Shown here in pieces: positions 55,304 to 64,000 of a stretch of DNA of 64,000 nt (positions are counted from its first letter, which is position 1; the number at the start of each line of letters is the position of its first letter). The DNA is from Natranaerovirga hydrolytica (GTDB lineage Bacteria; Bacillota; Clostridia; Lachnospirales; DSM-24629). Made by a program: the position numbers and the translations under genes. The stretch is taken from assembly GCF_004339095.1 (NCBI RefSeq), contig NZ_SMGQ01000014.1, positions 112,515 through 176,514 of the forward strand, read 5' to 3'. A model generated the notes under the pieces. That model was not told the DNA's origin. It ran no database searches and saw only the letters and a list, made by a program, of their open reading frames with translations.

Positions 55304-56263
55304 TTATACCTCTTTGTCTGGTAACCTATCAGGCCTTTTTTGACCTGCAAATATTAATGTTAGAAAGAAAATCCCTCTAACCAATTGTAAAATAGTAGGG
55401 CTAATACCCACCATTAACAAACCATTGTTTAATAATGTAACTGTTAAAGCGCCAAGTACCCCTGCGTATATATAGGATCTGGTTCCTCCAAATACTGACA
55501 TTCCCCCTAGTACAATAGCAAGGACAACATCCATATTTAGACTTGCTGCAGTTGAAACACCAATTGTTCCAGTACGAATACTTGTCATTATGGCTGCCAA
55601 ACCAATACCAACACCAGAAATAATAAAAGCTATGATTAAGTATTTATTTAAAAATATCCCACTTTGTTCTGCACAGAATTTATTGGATCCGAGAAATTTA
55701 ATAGATCTACCAACTCCTGTAAAGTGGAAAATAATGGCACACAATATAAAATAAATCAAAAATGCCCAGAAATGAAAATTTCCCCTTGTCAATGCAGATG
55801 TCATAGCATATGGTAATGATAAAGTTCCAGCTCCTAACACCGTCTGCATAATGCCTTGAATTAATACCATCATAACAATGGATACAAACATAACACTTAC
55901 ATTCAAAACAGTACTTAACAATGCTGTCGTTACCATAATTAACACCGCAACCACTATAGCAACAACAATCATCATCGGAACAGATTCTGTCCTCAAATAA
56001 GTTCTAGCCATAATCACTGACGTTATTGCTGTGGAAGCTCCTAAAGCAATACTGATATTTCCTGTTCCAAAAATAAAAACTGCACCGGTTGCTACAGTAG
56101 CAACAATAACTGCCTGCGTTACAATTAAGTTTAAATTTGCTGCAGTACCAAATCTCCCGCCTGTAGCTATATTGAAACCAATACCCATAATTAGCAACAG
56201 TATAATTGGTACGAATCGAATAAAAAATTGTTGTTCATTTAATTGGATTAATTTCGCCTTCAT
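55304..56263 (-). CDS. Sugar ABC transporter permease (RbsC type), first copy
   Basis: A 319-aa permease with about nine helices. It shares the family pattern VIVATVATGAVFIFGTGNISIALGA and VLAIVLGGMSVFGGTRSYIYAGVLGAL, typical of RbsC-type permeases. ATG at 56263 follows TAGGAGGTAGAG. It lies 9 bases after the ATPase gene. The two permeases differ clearly from each other, so they are probably not recent duplicates. Confidence 0.92.
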   Translation of the reverse strand: MKAKLIQLNEQQFFIRFVPIILLLIMGIGFNIATGGRFGTAANLNLIVTQAVIVATVATGAVFIFGTGNISIALGASTAITSVIMARTYLRTESVPMMIVVAIVVAVLIMVTTALLSTVLNVSVMFVSIVMMVLIQGIMQTVLGAGTLSLPYAMTSALTRGNFHFWAFLIYFILCAIIFHFTGVGRSIKFLGSNKFCAEQSGIFLNKYLIIAFIISGVGIGLAAIMTSIRTGTIGVSTAASLNMDVVLAIVLGGMSVFGGTRSYIYAGVLGALTVTLLNNGLLMVGISPTILQLVRGIFFLTLIFAGQKRPDRLPDKEV

Positions 56264-56272
56264 CTCTACCTC

Positions 56273-57802
56273 CTATAGCATTGCGTCAATCAATTTCTCT
56301 TGATTAAACTCTTCACTTCTGTTAATTTCCATACTTATTTCACCATTTCTCATAATAACAATTCGATCACTCATTCCAATAAGTTCCGGTAATTCTTCAC
56401 TGATTAACAGGATTGACTTACCACTTTTCTTCATGTCGTATATTAATTTATACATAGCTGATTTAACACCGACATCAACACCTCTAGTTGGACAATCCAT
56501 AATAAGTATTTGAGAATCAACACCAATCCACTTTCCAAAAACAATTTTCTGTTTATTACCACCAGATAACGTACTGACTAAATGATTTTTTGAAGCACAT
56601 TTGATGGATAGGTCATTTATTTGTTTCTGAGCATACTTTGCTTCTTTCTTAAAAGAAATAATAGGACCAAACACTTGATTAATACGCTGAGCAATACTTA
56701 CAATATTTTCCTTAACTGTGGCATTTAATGCCAACGACTCTTTATCTCGATTTTTAGACAAATATGCCATTTTATGTTCTACTGCTGTTTTTGTATTGTT
56801 AATAACTGTTCCATCCCTTAAGGTAACTTGACCGTCAAGGATCTTTTCAGCTCCAAACAAAGCTTTTCCAAGGGTTCGCATACCACAATCTGACAATCCG
56901 CCAATCCCAAGTACTTCTCCTTTATGAAGCTCAATATTAAAACAAAGCAAATCTTCTAATGTTGTAATGTTTTCTGCTCGTAGTACAACTTCATCAGAAT
57001 ACCCTTCATCATCGGCATAATAATACTCACCTTCAAGTTCTCGTCCAATCATCATTTGTTTGATACGATCTACATCAAACTCTTCTTTTTCCAAAGACCC
57101 TACAAACTCTCCATCACGCAAAACACTAATCATATGGCACTGTTCTGTAATTTCTTCCAAATCATGACTAACAAACAATACTGTCGTACCATTATTCGCT
57201 AACTTGTTCATCAACGAATACAATAACTCTCTACCTGTGTGAGATAATGCTGTTGTTGTTTCATCCACGATGAAAACTTTAGGTTTCCAGTACATAGCTT
57301 TAGCAATCTCAACTAACTTTCTATCTTGCAAATCTAATCGATGTGTTGGTGTATTTGCCTTAAAAGAAGTAATTTCAAGATCATCCAAAATTTTTTGAGC
57401 TGCTTCAAACATTTTGTTACGACTAATGAACATCCCTTTTGAAAACAACATTTCTTGTCCCAAAAATATATTTTCAGCTACTGTTATATTTTCAATGGTC
57501 CCTGATTCCTGTACTACCATAGCGACACCCTTTTGTTGTGCCTCTAAAACATTGGTTGGTTTCCATATTTCATCTTCAAAAAAAATTTTACCTTTTGTTC
57601 TTTCAACTATGCCTGCAAAAATAAATGCAAATGTTGATTTTCCGCTTCCATTCTCTCCAACCAATCCACATATTACTCCTTTAGGAATCTCAAAGGACAC
57701 TTCATCTAAAGCAACCGTTGCACCAAAATGTTTGCTTAAGTTTTCTACTCTAATCAAAGTTTCCTTATTTTTAGCTTTCTTTTTTACTGCCATAGCATAC
57801 AT
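56273..57802 (-). CDS. Sugar ABC transporter ATP-binding protein (RbsA/MglA type)
   Basis: A 509-aa protein with two ATPase halves. The first has Walker A GENGSGKSTFAFI and Walker B VFIVDETTTAL but a poor signature (LDLQDRKLVEIAKAM); the second lacks a clear Walker A (GIGGLSDCGMRTLG) but has LSGGNKQKIVFGKWI, as expected for the RbsA family. It is the first gene of the ABC-ABC-SBP-ABC-GH3-HAD operon. ATG at 57802 follows AAGGAGGTAA; an in-frame ATG at 57793 is also possible. An AraC-type operator lies upstream. Confidence 0.93.
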   Translation of the reverse strand: MYAMAVKKKAKNKETLIRVENLSKHFGATVALDEVSFEIPKGVICGLVGENGSGKSTFAFIFAGIVERTKGKIFFEDEIWKPTNVLEAQQKGVAMVVQESGTIENITVAENIFLGQEMLFSKGMFISRNKMFEAAQKILDDLEITSFKANTPTHRLDLQDRKLVEIAKAMYWKPKVFIVDETTTALSHTGRELLYSLMNKLANNGTTVLFVSHDLEEITEQCHMISVLRDGEFVGSLEKEEFDVDRIKQMMIGRELEGEYYYADDEGYSDEVVLRAENITTLEDLLCFNIELHKGEVLGIGGLSDCGMRTLGKALFGAEKILDGQVTLRDGTVINNTKTAVEHKMAYLSKNRDKESLALNATVKENIVSIAQRINQVFGPIISFKKEAKYAQKQINDLSIKCASKNHLVSTLSGGNKQKIVFGKWIGVDSQILIMDCPTRGVDVGVKSAMYKLIYDMKKSGKSILLISEELPELIGMSDRIVIMRNGEISMEINRSEEFNQEKLIDAML

Positions 57803-57829
57803 TTACCTCCTTAATGAATTTCCTAGTGA

Positions 57830-57882
57830 CACTATACCACATTTTTTTCTAATCAAATAGAACAAAACAATTTGTGATTAGT
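57830..57882 (-). promoter_or_regulatory. AraC-type operator and promoter of the ABC operon
   Basis: On the minus strand TACTAAT (57876-57882), then after 14 bases TTCTATT (57855-57861), then TATAGT (57830-57835) as the -10. The same arrangement stands before GH2 and the esterase. The region 17 bases before the -10 is a poor -35 (TATTTG), which suits an activator-dependent promoter. Confidence 0.6.
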
Positions 57883-57976
57883 ATTATTTTAATGTGATTT
57901 GATATTATCATTGTTTTTTAAACGATTTTATTCTTCGTCCAGTGTCACACTGCTGTTATTAAATGACATTCTCAAC

Positions 57977-60220
57977 TTAATCTGTTTTCTTGGGTATCTT
58001 AGTTAACTGGCTGTTGATTTCTAGTATTTCTTCTTCTGTAAAGCGATTTCGCATTTTGTCAAATACCCACATCAAAGTTACCGCCGATCCTGGCAAGGAA
58101 CGTTCAACCACCTGTGGCGCTTTTTCTTCTAATACCTTCCATGCCTCTTTATTTTCCATTAAATGACCCATCTTATCTTTAATAGAGTAATAACCTTCAG
58201 GAAAATAATCTAACTCACCTTTTTCTTGAGTAAACCAGTTTTCTACGTTAATCCCCGGATTAGGGTCAACAAAAACATAAGATTCATCTTTTGTGTCTTT
58301 TCTTACAAAAATTGCTTTATCTATATATTCATTTCCTTTACTATTTCCTCTTACAACCACTTCATTTTCACCCATTGTTAATGGTACATTTACAAAGCTA
58401 TAAATTGTTTCTCCTTCCGATGAATCAACCTGAACACCGTTAACATATAAAGAAGCATTTTTTAAATTACTGTATACTTTAATTGTAATTTGCTCATCAC
58501 ATCGATTAACAAATCTCTTTTCACAAATATGGATAAAAGGATTATCAGACCATTTGGCTTTATAAAAATAAAAAGCATCTTTCTTTATTTCTCTATCAAA
58601 TGTCACTAAACCCTTACAGTTTTTTCCTTTTGTTCCACCTTCATTACGTATATCACTTCCAAAATCAAACATATTCCATACAAAACTTCCCCATAAATAA
58701 GGTTTTGATTCGATAATAGCATATGTTTTTTCATGATATAATGATTGAAATTCTTCAGTATAATCTTTAACTTTAGGTTGATCAGAGTGAAAGGCTAAAT
58801 TACTATCGGCACCATACTCTGATATCCCTAGGCAAACCTCTGGATTTTCTTTATGAAAATGGTTCATCCATTCATCTAATTTTTCAATGTCCTCATAGTA
58901 CCATCCATAATATAAATTGTATCCCAGCATATCCGTTATGAAATTCAAAGGACTTGCATTTTGAACATAATACATATTGGCAGAAGCCGAGATGCCATGA
59001 GGCATAATACTATGAAATAAATCGTTAAGTTCATGCACGCCTTTGTACATAGATAATGATTCTCCACCCATTGCGATTTCATTTTGAATACCCCAAAAAC
59101 AAATTGAAGGATGGTGACAATTTTGATAGATTAATTCCTTCAGCTGTTCTTTAGCATTATCTATTACACCATCATTATTGGGCATTGCCATCATAGGTAT
59201 CTCAGCCCATGTTATATAACCAAATTGATCACATAAATCATATACTTCTTGAGCGTGCTGATAATGTGAAAGTCTTAATGCATTGGCACCAATCTCATGG
59301 ATTAATTCAAAGTCCTTTTTAATGTGTTCTGATGTAATGGCATTACCTACGTCTGAAAAATCTTGATGTTTTGCTACACCATTGATTTTAACCGATTCAT
59401 TGTTTAATAAAAAACCTGTATCACTGTTTAGTTGGCATTTTCTAAATCCAAAAGTCAATTCAACTTGATCATAAATTTTATTTTCTGATCTTAAAGTTGC
59501 CGTTAAATGATATAGATATGGATTAGCTTTACCGTTCCAAAGCTCACATTTTTCGATAATCAATCTATGCTTTTGTTTCTTAGCTAAAGCTTCAGTTTTA
59601 TTAACGACTACACCTTCTGCATCAACGACTTTTAGATCAAGTAACAAATTGTCTCCATTTACGATATGACAGTCAACATTTAACACACCATTAGCATTTT
59701 CATCCACTTCACTTTGAATGGTGACACCAGCACTGCCATAAAACATTAAATCAAAGTGAGATTCAGGTACGCAAATTAAGTTAACTGAACGATATAGTCC
59801 TCCGTAAATAGTAAAGTCACCGTTTAGGGGCGAAACATCATTTGTCTGGCTGTTATCAACATATACGCGAAGTATGTTCTCTTTTTCCCAATCGTACACT
59901 TCAGTAATATCGAACCTAAATGTCGAATACCCTCCCCTATGTTCTCCAATATATTTGTCATTCAAATATACTTGACAAACTGAATTCGCTCCTAAAAATT
60001 CTAGAAACATTCGATCTTTCTGATGATTTTCTTCTAATTTTAATGTCTTTTGGTATAAGCACAAACCTCTATAATTATCAGTTTCTGTATTCCAAGTATG
60101 AGGCAAGTTTATTTCTACACCTCTGTTCTCAAGATATCCTGAAAATTCATCTATGCCTTCTGTAATTTTATCAAAATACCATCCTTCATCTAATAAATAT
60201 TGTTTTCTCATATCACTCAT
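57977..60220 (-). CDS. Glycoside hydrolase family 2
   Basis: A GH2 enzyme (747 aa from the ATG at 60220; 60211 also has a possible ribosome site). The domain order is sugar-binding jelly roll (residues 10-170), immunoglobulin-like domain, TIM barrel (about 280-580) and C-terminal domains. The catalytic acid/base glutamate is in CFWGIQNEIAMGG and the nucleophile in VCLGISEYGADSN. Both fit beta-galactosidase, beta-glucuronidase or beta-mannosidase. No signal peptide, so it acts on imported sugar. It has its own AraC-type promoter and is divergent from the AraC gene. Confidence 0.92.
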   Translation of the reverse strand: MSDMRKQYLLDEGWYFDKITEGIDEFSGYLENRGVEINLPHTWNTETDNYRGLCLYQKTLKLEENHQKDRMFLEFLGANSVCQVYLNDKYIGEHRGGYSTFRFDITEVYDWEKENILRVYVDNSQTNDVSPLNGDFTIYGGLYRSVNLICVPESHFDLMFYGSAGVTIQSEVDENANGVLNVDCHIVNGDNLLLDLKVVDAEGVVVNKTEALAKKQKHRLIIEKCELWNGKANPYLYHLTATLRSENKIYDQVELTFGFRKCQLNSDTGFLLNNESVKINGVAKHQDFSDVGNAITSEHIKKDFELIHEIGANALRLSHYQHAQEVYDLCDQFGYITWAEIPMMAMPNNDGVIDNAKEQLKELIYQNCHHPSICFWGIQNEIAMGGESLSMYKGVHELNDLFHSIMPHGISASANMYYVQNASPLNFITDMLGYNLYYGWYYEDIEKLDEWMNHFHKENPEVCLGISEYGADSNLAFHSDQPKVKDYTEEFQSLYHEKTYAIIESKPYLWGSFVWNMFDFGSDIRNEGGTKGKNCKGLVTFDREIKKDAFYFYKAKWSDNPFIHICEKRFVNRCDEQITIKVYSNLKNASLYVNGVQVDSSEGETIYSFVNVPLTMGENEVVVRGNSKGNEYIDKAIFVRKDTKDESYVFVDPNPGINVENWFTQEKGELDYFPEGYYSIKDKMGHLMENKEAWKVLEEKAPQVVERSLPGSAVTLMWVFDKMRNRFTEEEILEINSQLTKIPKKTD

Positions 60221-60280
60221 TCCTTCCTTACCACATATCATATCGTCATACTCTATTAATAATGATGTAAATTTGATTAA

Positions 60281-60332
60281 ATCATATCATATTTGTCACT
60301 ATCGCAATAGAAATATATATTGTTTATTAGTA
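60281..60332 (-). promoter_or_regulatory. AraC-type operator and promoter of the GH2 gene
   Basis: TACTAAT (60326-60332), 13 bases, TTCTATT (60306-60312), then TATGAT (60281-60286) as -10 on the minus strand. It is the closest copy to the AraC regulator gene and lies in the divergent intergenic region. Confidence 0.6.
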
Positions 60333-60359
60333 TATTTTTAATGTATCTTCTGTAGATTA

Positions 60360-60388
60360 TTGTTTTTTTTACTTTTCTATCGTATAAT
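60360..60388 (+). promoter_or_regulatory. Promoter of the AraC regulator gene
   Basis: TTGTTT (60360-60365) and TATAAT (60383-60388) are 17 bases apart on the plus strand, about 55 bases before the start codon. Confidence 0.6.
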
Positions 60389-60441
60389 AAAAGCCTATTA
60401 CCCAGCAAAAAAACTATATACAGGAGAGCAGGAGATTAATT

Positions 60442-61671
60442 ATGAATAATAAAACACTAGACTTTGTAACGAAATTATTATCAGATACTATGAAAGTAGA
60501 TATGCATTATTTCATCGAACCCTATAATGACCTTTCCAGATTTGACCGTTTTCTAAGAAATAGTCTGCAAAATTCAGAAACATTATACAATCAAATACAA
60601 AGTTTTATTCAGACAATAACTCATAATTCCTTCTATATTTTAACGGATTGTTACTACCTAAATTACATCCTTTTTTATCCTTATGAAGAAAAAAAAGACT
60701 TAATCTCTATTGGACCTTATTTCAATACACCTATAAACGACCATTATTGGCATCAAATTACAACTGACAATAAGTTAACATTGGTTCAGTTGCAAAAATT
60801 GAAGGGTTTTCTTTATGGCGTACCAACCATTGATAATAACCTTCATTTAATCTCCATCATTAATAATATTGTCCACTATATTAATCCAGAAGCCGAACCC
60901 TATACAGTTAAATATCACGAAACATCAAGTAAAAAACAAGATGATGATTTGTACCAACCCAAAAACGATTTTGAAGTTTATTCTAATCGGGTCTCCGAAC
61001 GATATAAAACTGAGCAAAGACTTTTAAATTATATCAGCAAAGGTAATCACCGAGGCGCCCTTTCTGAAGCTGAAAAGTTTGTTAAGCTACCCTTTGAACC
61101 TAGGTTAAAAAACTCTTTGCGAAACCAAAAGTATTTACTTAGTACGGCTAATGCTTTATTTAGAAAAGCCATAGAAACAAATGAAATTCATCCTCTATAC
61201 CTTCATGAAATCTCAAGTAAATTCGTCAATAAAATTGAAAATGTTTCTACAGTTACTGCCTTAAACAATTTGTATGAAAAAATGATTAGGGATTATTGTC
61301 TATTAGTAAGGAATAAATCAACGAATCAGTACTCACCCACTGTTCGTCAGATTTTACACCATATTGAATTCAACCTTGACTCAAAGCTTAATCTGAATGA
61401 CCTTGCTGAAAAATATAATTTATCGGTTCCATATTTGTCTAGTTTGTTCAAAAAAGAAGTCGGTACTACACTTATTAAGTACATTAATGGATTGCGTATT
61501 CAAACTGCTATACATTTACTAAATACAAGTTCACTATCTATACAAGACATTGCATCATATGTTGGTATATATGATTTCAATTACTTCACAAAAATTTTCA
61601 AGAAAGAAATCGGTATCACACCAAGTGATTATAGAAAGAATTTATTTAGTGAGGCAGATAAAGATGAGTAA
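60442..61671 (+). CDS. AraC-family transcriptional regulator
   Basis: A 409-aa regulator with an N-terminal sensor-like domain of no recognised family (residues about 1-290) and a C-terminal AraC double helix-turn-helix (residues about 300-402: KLNLNDLAEKYNLSVPYLSSLFKKEVGTT and SIQDIASYVGIYDFNYFTKIFKKEIGITPSDYRK). It lies divergent from GH2 and between the carbohydrate operons, whose promoters share spaced direct repeats. It is thus the likely activator of the whole locus. ATG at 60442 follows CAGGAGATTAATT. Confidence 0.93.
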   Translation: MNNKTLDFVTKLLSDTMKVDMHYFIEPYNDLSRFDRFLRNSLQNSETLYNQIQSFIQTITHNSFYILTDCYYLNYILFYPYEEKKDLISIGPYFNTPINDHYWHQITTDNKLTLVQLQKLKGFLYGVPTIDNNLHLISIINNIVHYINPEAEPYTVKYHETSSKKQDDDLYQPKNDFEVYSNRVSERYKTEQRLLNYISKGNHRGALSEAEKFVKLPFEPRLKNSLRNQKYLLSTANALFRKAIETNEIHPLYLHEISSKFVNKIENVSTVTALNNLYEKMIRDYCLLVRNKSTNQYSPTVRQILHHIEFNLDSKLNLNDLAEKYNLSVPYLSSLFKKEVGTTLIKYINGLRIQTAIHLLNTSSLSIQDIASYVGIYDFNYFTKIFKKEIGITPSDYRKNLFSEADKDE

Positions 61672-61863
61672 TTTCTTTAAACCCATTCATCATTCATAAA
61701 AAAGTCTGTCTAGCACAAAATATTTGATACCGCATAGCCTCCCTAAATAATGTTACTTGACTTCTGTCACCAATTAGCTAAGCCATAACTAAAAAATCAG
61801 ACCAGTATTTTATTTAAAAAATAAAACATTAATACATTATTAAATATTTATTTTTAAAAAACA

Positions 61864-61898
61864 GAAAACGACCAGAGATCTGGTCGCTTTCTATTTTT
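61864..61898. terminator. Terminator between AraC and esterase genes
   Basis: CGACCAG (61869-61875) pairs with CTGGTCG (61880-61886), extended by GAAAA/TTTC, and is followed by seven T's on the plus strand. It serves the AraC gene and possibly the convergent esterase gene. Confidence 0.8.
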
Positions 61899-61939
61899 TT
61901 AGCTGTCTTCTTGGCAAAAGGTGTTCAAAATGGACTTTT

Positions 61940-63403
61940 TTAGTTTTCAATATGTTTTTCTTGATAGCCGTATGTGATATCTAGAAAAGTCAAGGACAAA
62001 TCGCCCCATTGAGAGTAAGCCGTATATGTTCCATGATTCCATGTACTTCCTAGTCCTATCCCGTGAATACCATCTGCAAACAAATGTAGTTCACTTCTTG
62101 TTAATCTAAAAACATCCATATACATTGATATACTTGACTCAACGGGTATAGTAGTATCTTTTTCTGATACTACAAAGAACATTTCTGGTAATTCTTTTGT
62201 TTCTGGGTCTTTTATATCATCTTCCATTGCTCCATATATATTTAGAGCAGCATCTAAAGAACTATTGACTTGATCAATTTCATCCGGTGTGTAATTATTG
62301 AAGTAATCTGAAGGCAAACTATCAGATTCCAACTTATCAATCATACCGCTAATGGTCATACCACCCGCTGAAAAACCGACAGCGCTAACACGTTCCGGGA
62401 ATGCAAGTCCTAAATTTTCTCCATTATATTTAATGTATCGAATGGCACGCTGTAAGTCTGCAAAAGATTCCAATTGACTGTACGGTTCAACACGATATTG
62501 AAGTACAAAGGCATTATAACCATTATTTTGATAAAACTCAGCAGCTGGATAAGATTCATGCAAATTTGCTCTTCTATGAAATGCTCCGCCTGCAATTACA
62601 ATCATATTTCCTTTAACCTCAGATTGATCCTCCGCTAAATATGGCACCAAAAACGGTGTAAAATCTTCACTATCATGTGTTAAATAAAAGTTTTCCGGAT
62701 TAGTTCCATCTGGCATATCATCACCCCAAATATACCAAACGTCCTCATCCACGTCAGATGTAGTCTGGACTAATTTGTTACGATATTCATTCATCTCATC
62801 GATTATACCAGGATTATCAATAACTTGTAGACGCCCTTGTGCATTTATAATGTTTGTTGAATCCATAAATTCAGCATATGCATTAAATGCATCTACATCA
62901 CCATTCCAAGCTTTCGGACGGGTTAAAATCTTTTTTGACTCATCCAAAAGTGTTAGGTATTCGTTAATCCGTGGAAGTTCATCGTCACTCCACTTAGTCC
63001 ATCCAAGATAAACGGTTGTATCCTCTTCAATAACAAACTTGTTATCTGGTATCATTTCTTGACCATCAGCATCAAAATACAACGTTAAATCCCTATTATA
63101 GCCTTCACGTGTAAAGAAGTATCTCCGACTTGAAAGATCTATTTCACTACCAACTGAATAAGAGATAGTTGTTCCAGTTCGTCCCTCTAAATTGGGATCA
63201 ATGGTCAATGTAACCATTCCATTTTCCTCAGACTTTGCTTCCTCTTGTGAAGAATCTACATCAGAAGATTCTTGCTCGGCATCATTAGTTTCAGCTAAAA
63301 TAGTGGGCGTATCTTGAATATTATTATTGGTGCAACCAGTCAAAACAAGCACGAATAATGAACCTAATAAGACATGTGTGATAATTTTTTTTACAACTTT
63401 CAT
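61940..63403 (-). CDS. Secreted lipoprotein esterase/alpha-beta hydrolase with N-terminal beta repeat
   Basis: A 487-aa surface lipoprotein. The signal peptide ends in lipobox LTGC (Cys23). After a Ser/Glu-rich linker comes a region resembling InlB-type B-repeats (YSVGSEIDLSSRRYFFTREGYNRDLTLYFDADGQEM). The C-terminal part is an alpha/beta hydrolase: IVIAGGAFHRRANLHESYPAAEF, nucleophile serine in VSAVGFSAGGMTISG, and histidine in HLFADGIHGIGLG, as in acetyl-xylan or carbohydrate esterases of the BD-FAE type. It may remove acetyl groups from the polymer before uptake. The ATG at 63403 follows AGGAGAGGAAGCGCT. Confidence 0.85.
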   Translation of the reverse strand: MKVVKKIITHVLLGSLFVLVLTGCTNNNIQDTPTILAETNDAEQESSDVDSSQEEAKSEENGMVTLTIDPNLEGRTGTTISYSVGSEIDLSSRRYFFTREGYNRDLTLYFDADGQEMIPDNKFVIEEDTTVYLGWTKWSDDELPRINEYLTLLDESKKILTRPKAWNGDVDAFNAYAEFMDSTNIINAQGRLQVIDNPGIIDEMNEYRNKLVQTTSDVDEDVWYIWGDDMPDGTNPENFYLTHDSEDFTPFLVPYLAEDQSEVKGNMIVIAGGAFHRRANLHESYPAAEFYQNNGYNAFVLQYRVEPYSQLESFADLQRAIRYIKYNGENLGLAFPERVSAVGFSAGGMTISGMIDKLESDSLPSDYFNNYTPDEIDQVNSSLDAALNIYGAMEDDIKDPETKELPEMFFVVSEKDTTIPVESSISMYMDVFRLTRSELHLFADGIHGIGLGSTWNHGTYTAYSQWGDLSLTFLDITYGYQEKHIEN

Positions 63404-63452
63404 AGCGCTTCCTCTCCTTTTCAGAATAAATATTATTTTTTTCTTCCCTGTA

Positions 63453-63504
63453 ACAGTATCACATTTTTCTTTATCCCAATAGAAATAAACCAAAGAAATT
63501 AGTA
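63453..63504 (-). promoter_or_regulatory. AraC-type operator and promoter of the esterase gene
   Basis: TACTAAT (63498-63504), 13 bases, TTCTATT (63478-63484), then TACTGT (63453-63458) as -10 on the minus strand. Spacing equals the GH2 copy exactly. Confidence 0.6.
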
Positions 63505-63745
63505 TATTCTTTGGTTTATTTGTTAAATAAAATCATCTTTTTACCTAAAACTAAGTTATGATACCTTTTTTACAATTTTAAATTTCCTATGTTATAAGTT
63601 TATATAATGAATGGTAGAAAATTATTACATTTATTAATAATAAAAGGATTTAAGAAAAGTAATATCAATAATCGCAGTATATATGGGTTTTTAATTTTAA
63701 GGATATAGGCTCATTCAAAGTAACCGTTCATAGGATAAATACATT

Positions 63746-63784
63746 AAAAGTGGCTTATTGATTTATAACCAATAAGCCACTTTT
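63746..63784 (-). terminator. Terminator of the SDR gene
   Basis: AAAAGTGGCTTATTG (63746-63760) pairs perfectly with 63770-63784. It lies about 95 bases after the SDR stop on the minus strand, with A/T-rich flanks. Confidence 0.75.
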
Positions 63785-63880
63785 TATTTATAAGAGGGGA
63801 TAAGCATTATTAACTTTAATGTGTTTTTATTAAATTTGTTACATTTTTATTTTGGCAGTGTCACTAAAAAATATTATCTA

Positions 63881-64000
63881 TTACACACCTGAATAAGAAG
63901 AAAATCCTCCATCAACAGGTACAGTAATACCATTTACAAAACCAGAAGCATTGTTATCTACTAACCATAAAAGGGTTCCGATTAGTTCTTCAGGCTTTCC
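63881..64000 (-). CDS. Short-chain dehydrogenase/reductase, C-terminal end only
   Basis: The last 39 residues of an SDR enzyme. The end GKPEELIGTLLWLVDNNASGF..GITVPVDGGFSSYSGV is characteristic of the SDR C-terminus, with the G-K/R-PEE and VDGGF motifs. The remainder lies beyond the window, so the substrate is unknown; a hexuronate reductase of the UxuB/fructuronate type would suit the nearby glycosidases but cannot be shown. Confidence 0.85.
   Translation of the reverse strand, partial: GKPEELIGTLLWLVDNNASGFVNGITVPVDGGFSSYSGV

Larger units (their letters stand above)
63404..63880. other. 477-bp region between esterase and SDR genes
   Basis: It holds the esterase promoter/operator (63453-63504) and the SDR terminator (63746-63784). 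I see no ORF or further repeat. Confidence 0.5.

Noticed and set aside
1..64000. Prophage, CRISPR array, rRNA or tRNA genes
   Set aside because: No integrase, capsid or terminase genes, no regularly spaced repeats and no rRNA/tRNA-like sequence were seen anywhere in the window.

Overview
The window is AT-rich, densely coded DNA, mostly on the minus strand. It most likely comes from an anaerobic, spore-forming Clostridia-type Firmicute. Pointers are strong GGAGG ribosome sites, frequent TTG/GTG starts, a T-box leader before valS, an mcsA-mcsB-clpC operon, a SleC-type spore cortex hydrolase, C5-pathway tetrapyrrole genes, and dissimilatory-type APS reductase used in an assimilatory setting. I see no prophage, insertion sequence, CRISPR array, rRNA or tRNA.

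Layout. 0-1 kb: end of a zinc-ribbon/TPR gene and doubtful small ORFs. 1-4.3 kb: T-box, a small membrane protein, valS. 4.3-8.7 kb: coiled-coil membrane protein, CobD/HisC-like PLP enzyme, zinc-ribbon protein, WYL regulator and deoC. 9.2-12.3 kb: SleC-like protein, DUF4397 protein, thioesterase, conserved hypothetical. 12.3-16.4 kb: clpC, mcsB, mcsA with no ctsR beside them. 16.5-22.6 kb: ResA/CcdA pair, cold-shock protein, ferritin-like protein, CstA, iron alcohol dehydrogenase. 22.7-30.1 kb: tetrapyrrole operon (cbiK-like, hemA, precorrin-2 dehydrogenase, hemC, cobA-hemD, hemB, hemL), able to make uroporphyrinogen III and siroheme. 30.2-43.6 kb: one compact sulfur operon. 43.8-48.2 kb: YeiH-family transporter and metNIQ. 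48.4-50.2 kb: small membrane protein and a CZB chemoreceptor with a stop codon near its 5' end. 50.4-64 kb: carbohydrate locus with an ABC transporter, GH3, GH2, HAD phosphatase, AraC regulator, secreted esterase and the tail of an SDR gene.

The most interesting unit is the sulfur operon. It reads, in transcription order: ubiquitin-like sulfur carrier, E1-like adenylyltransferase, JAMM metalloprotease, sulfite reductase fused to TusA, cysK, metY, an orphan 208-residue protein, a DASS anion transporter, cysC, aprA, aprB, cysD, cysN-cysC fusion. Together these give a route from sulfate through APS, sulfite and sulfide to a protein thiocarboxylate and then homocysteine, resembling the HcyS/HcyF/HcyD/MetY system of Wolinella succinogenes. 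The carrier has residues beyond its Gly-Gly that the JAMM protease would have to remove. The neighbouring tetrapyrrole operon can supply the siroheme the sulfite reductase needs. The carrier operon and the YeiH gene share a nearly identical 31-bp element just downstream of their promoters, and metN has a related one, suggesting one sulfur regulator.

In the sugar locus three promoters (ABC operon, GH2, esterase) carry a spaced direct repeat, T-W-C-T-A-W-T, upstream of the -10 box. This is what a dimer of the adjacent AraC-family activator would be expected to bind.
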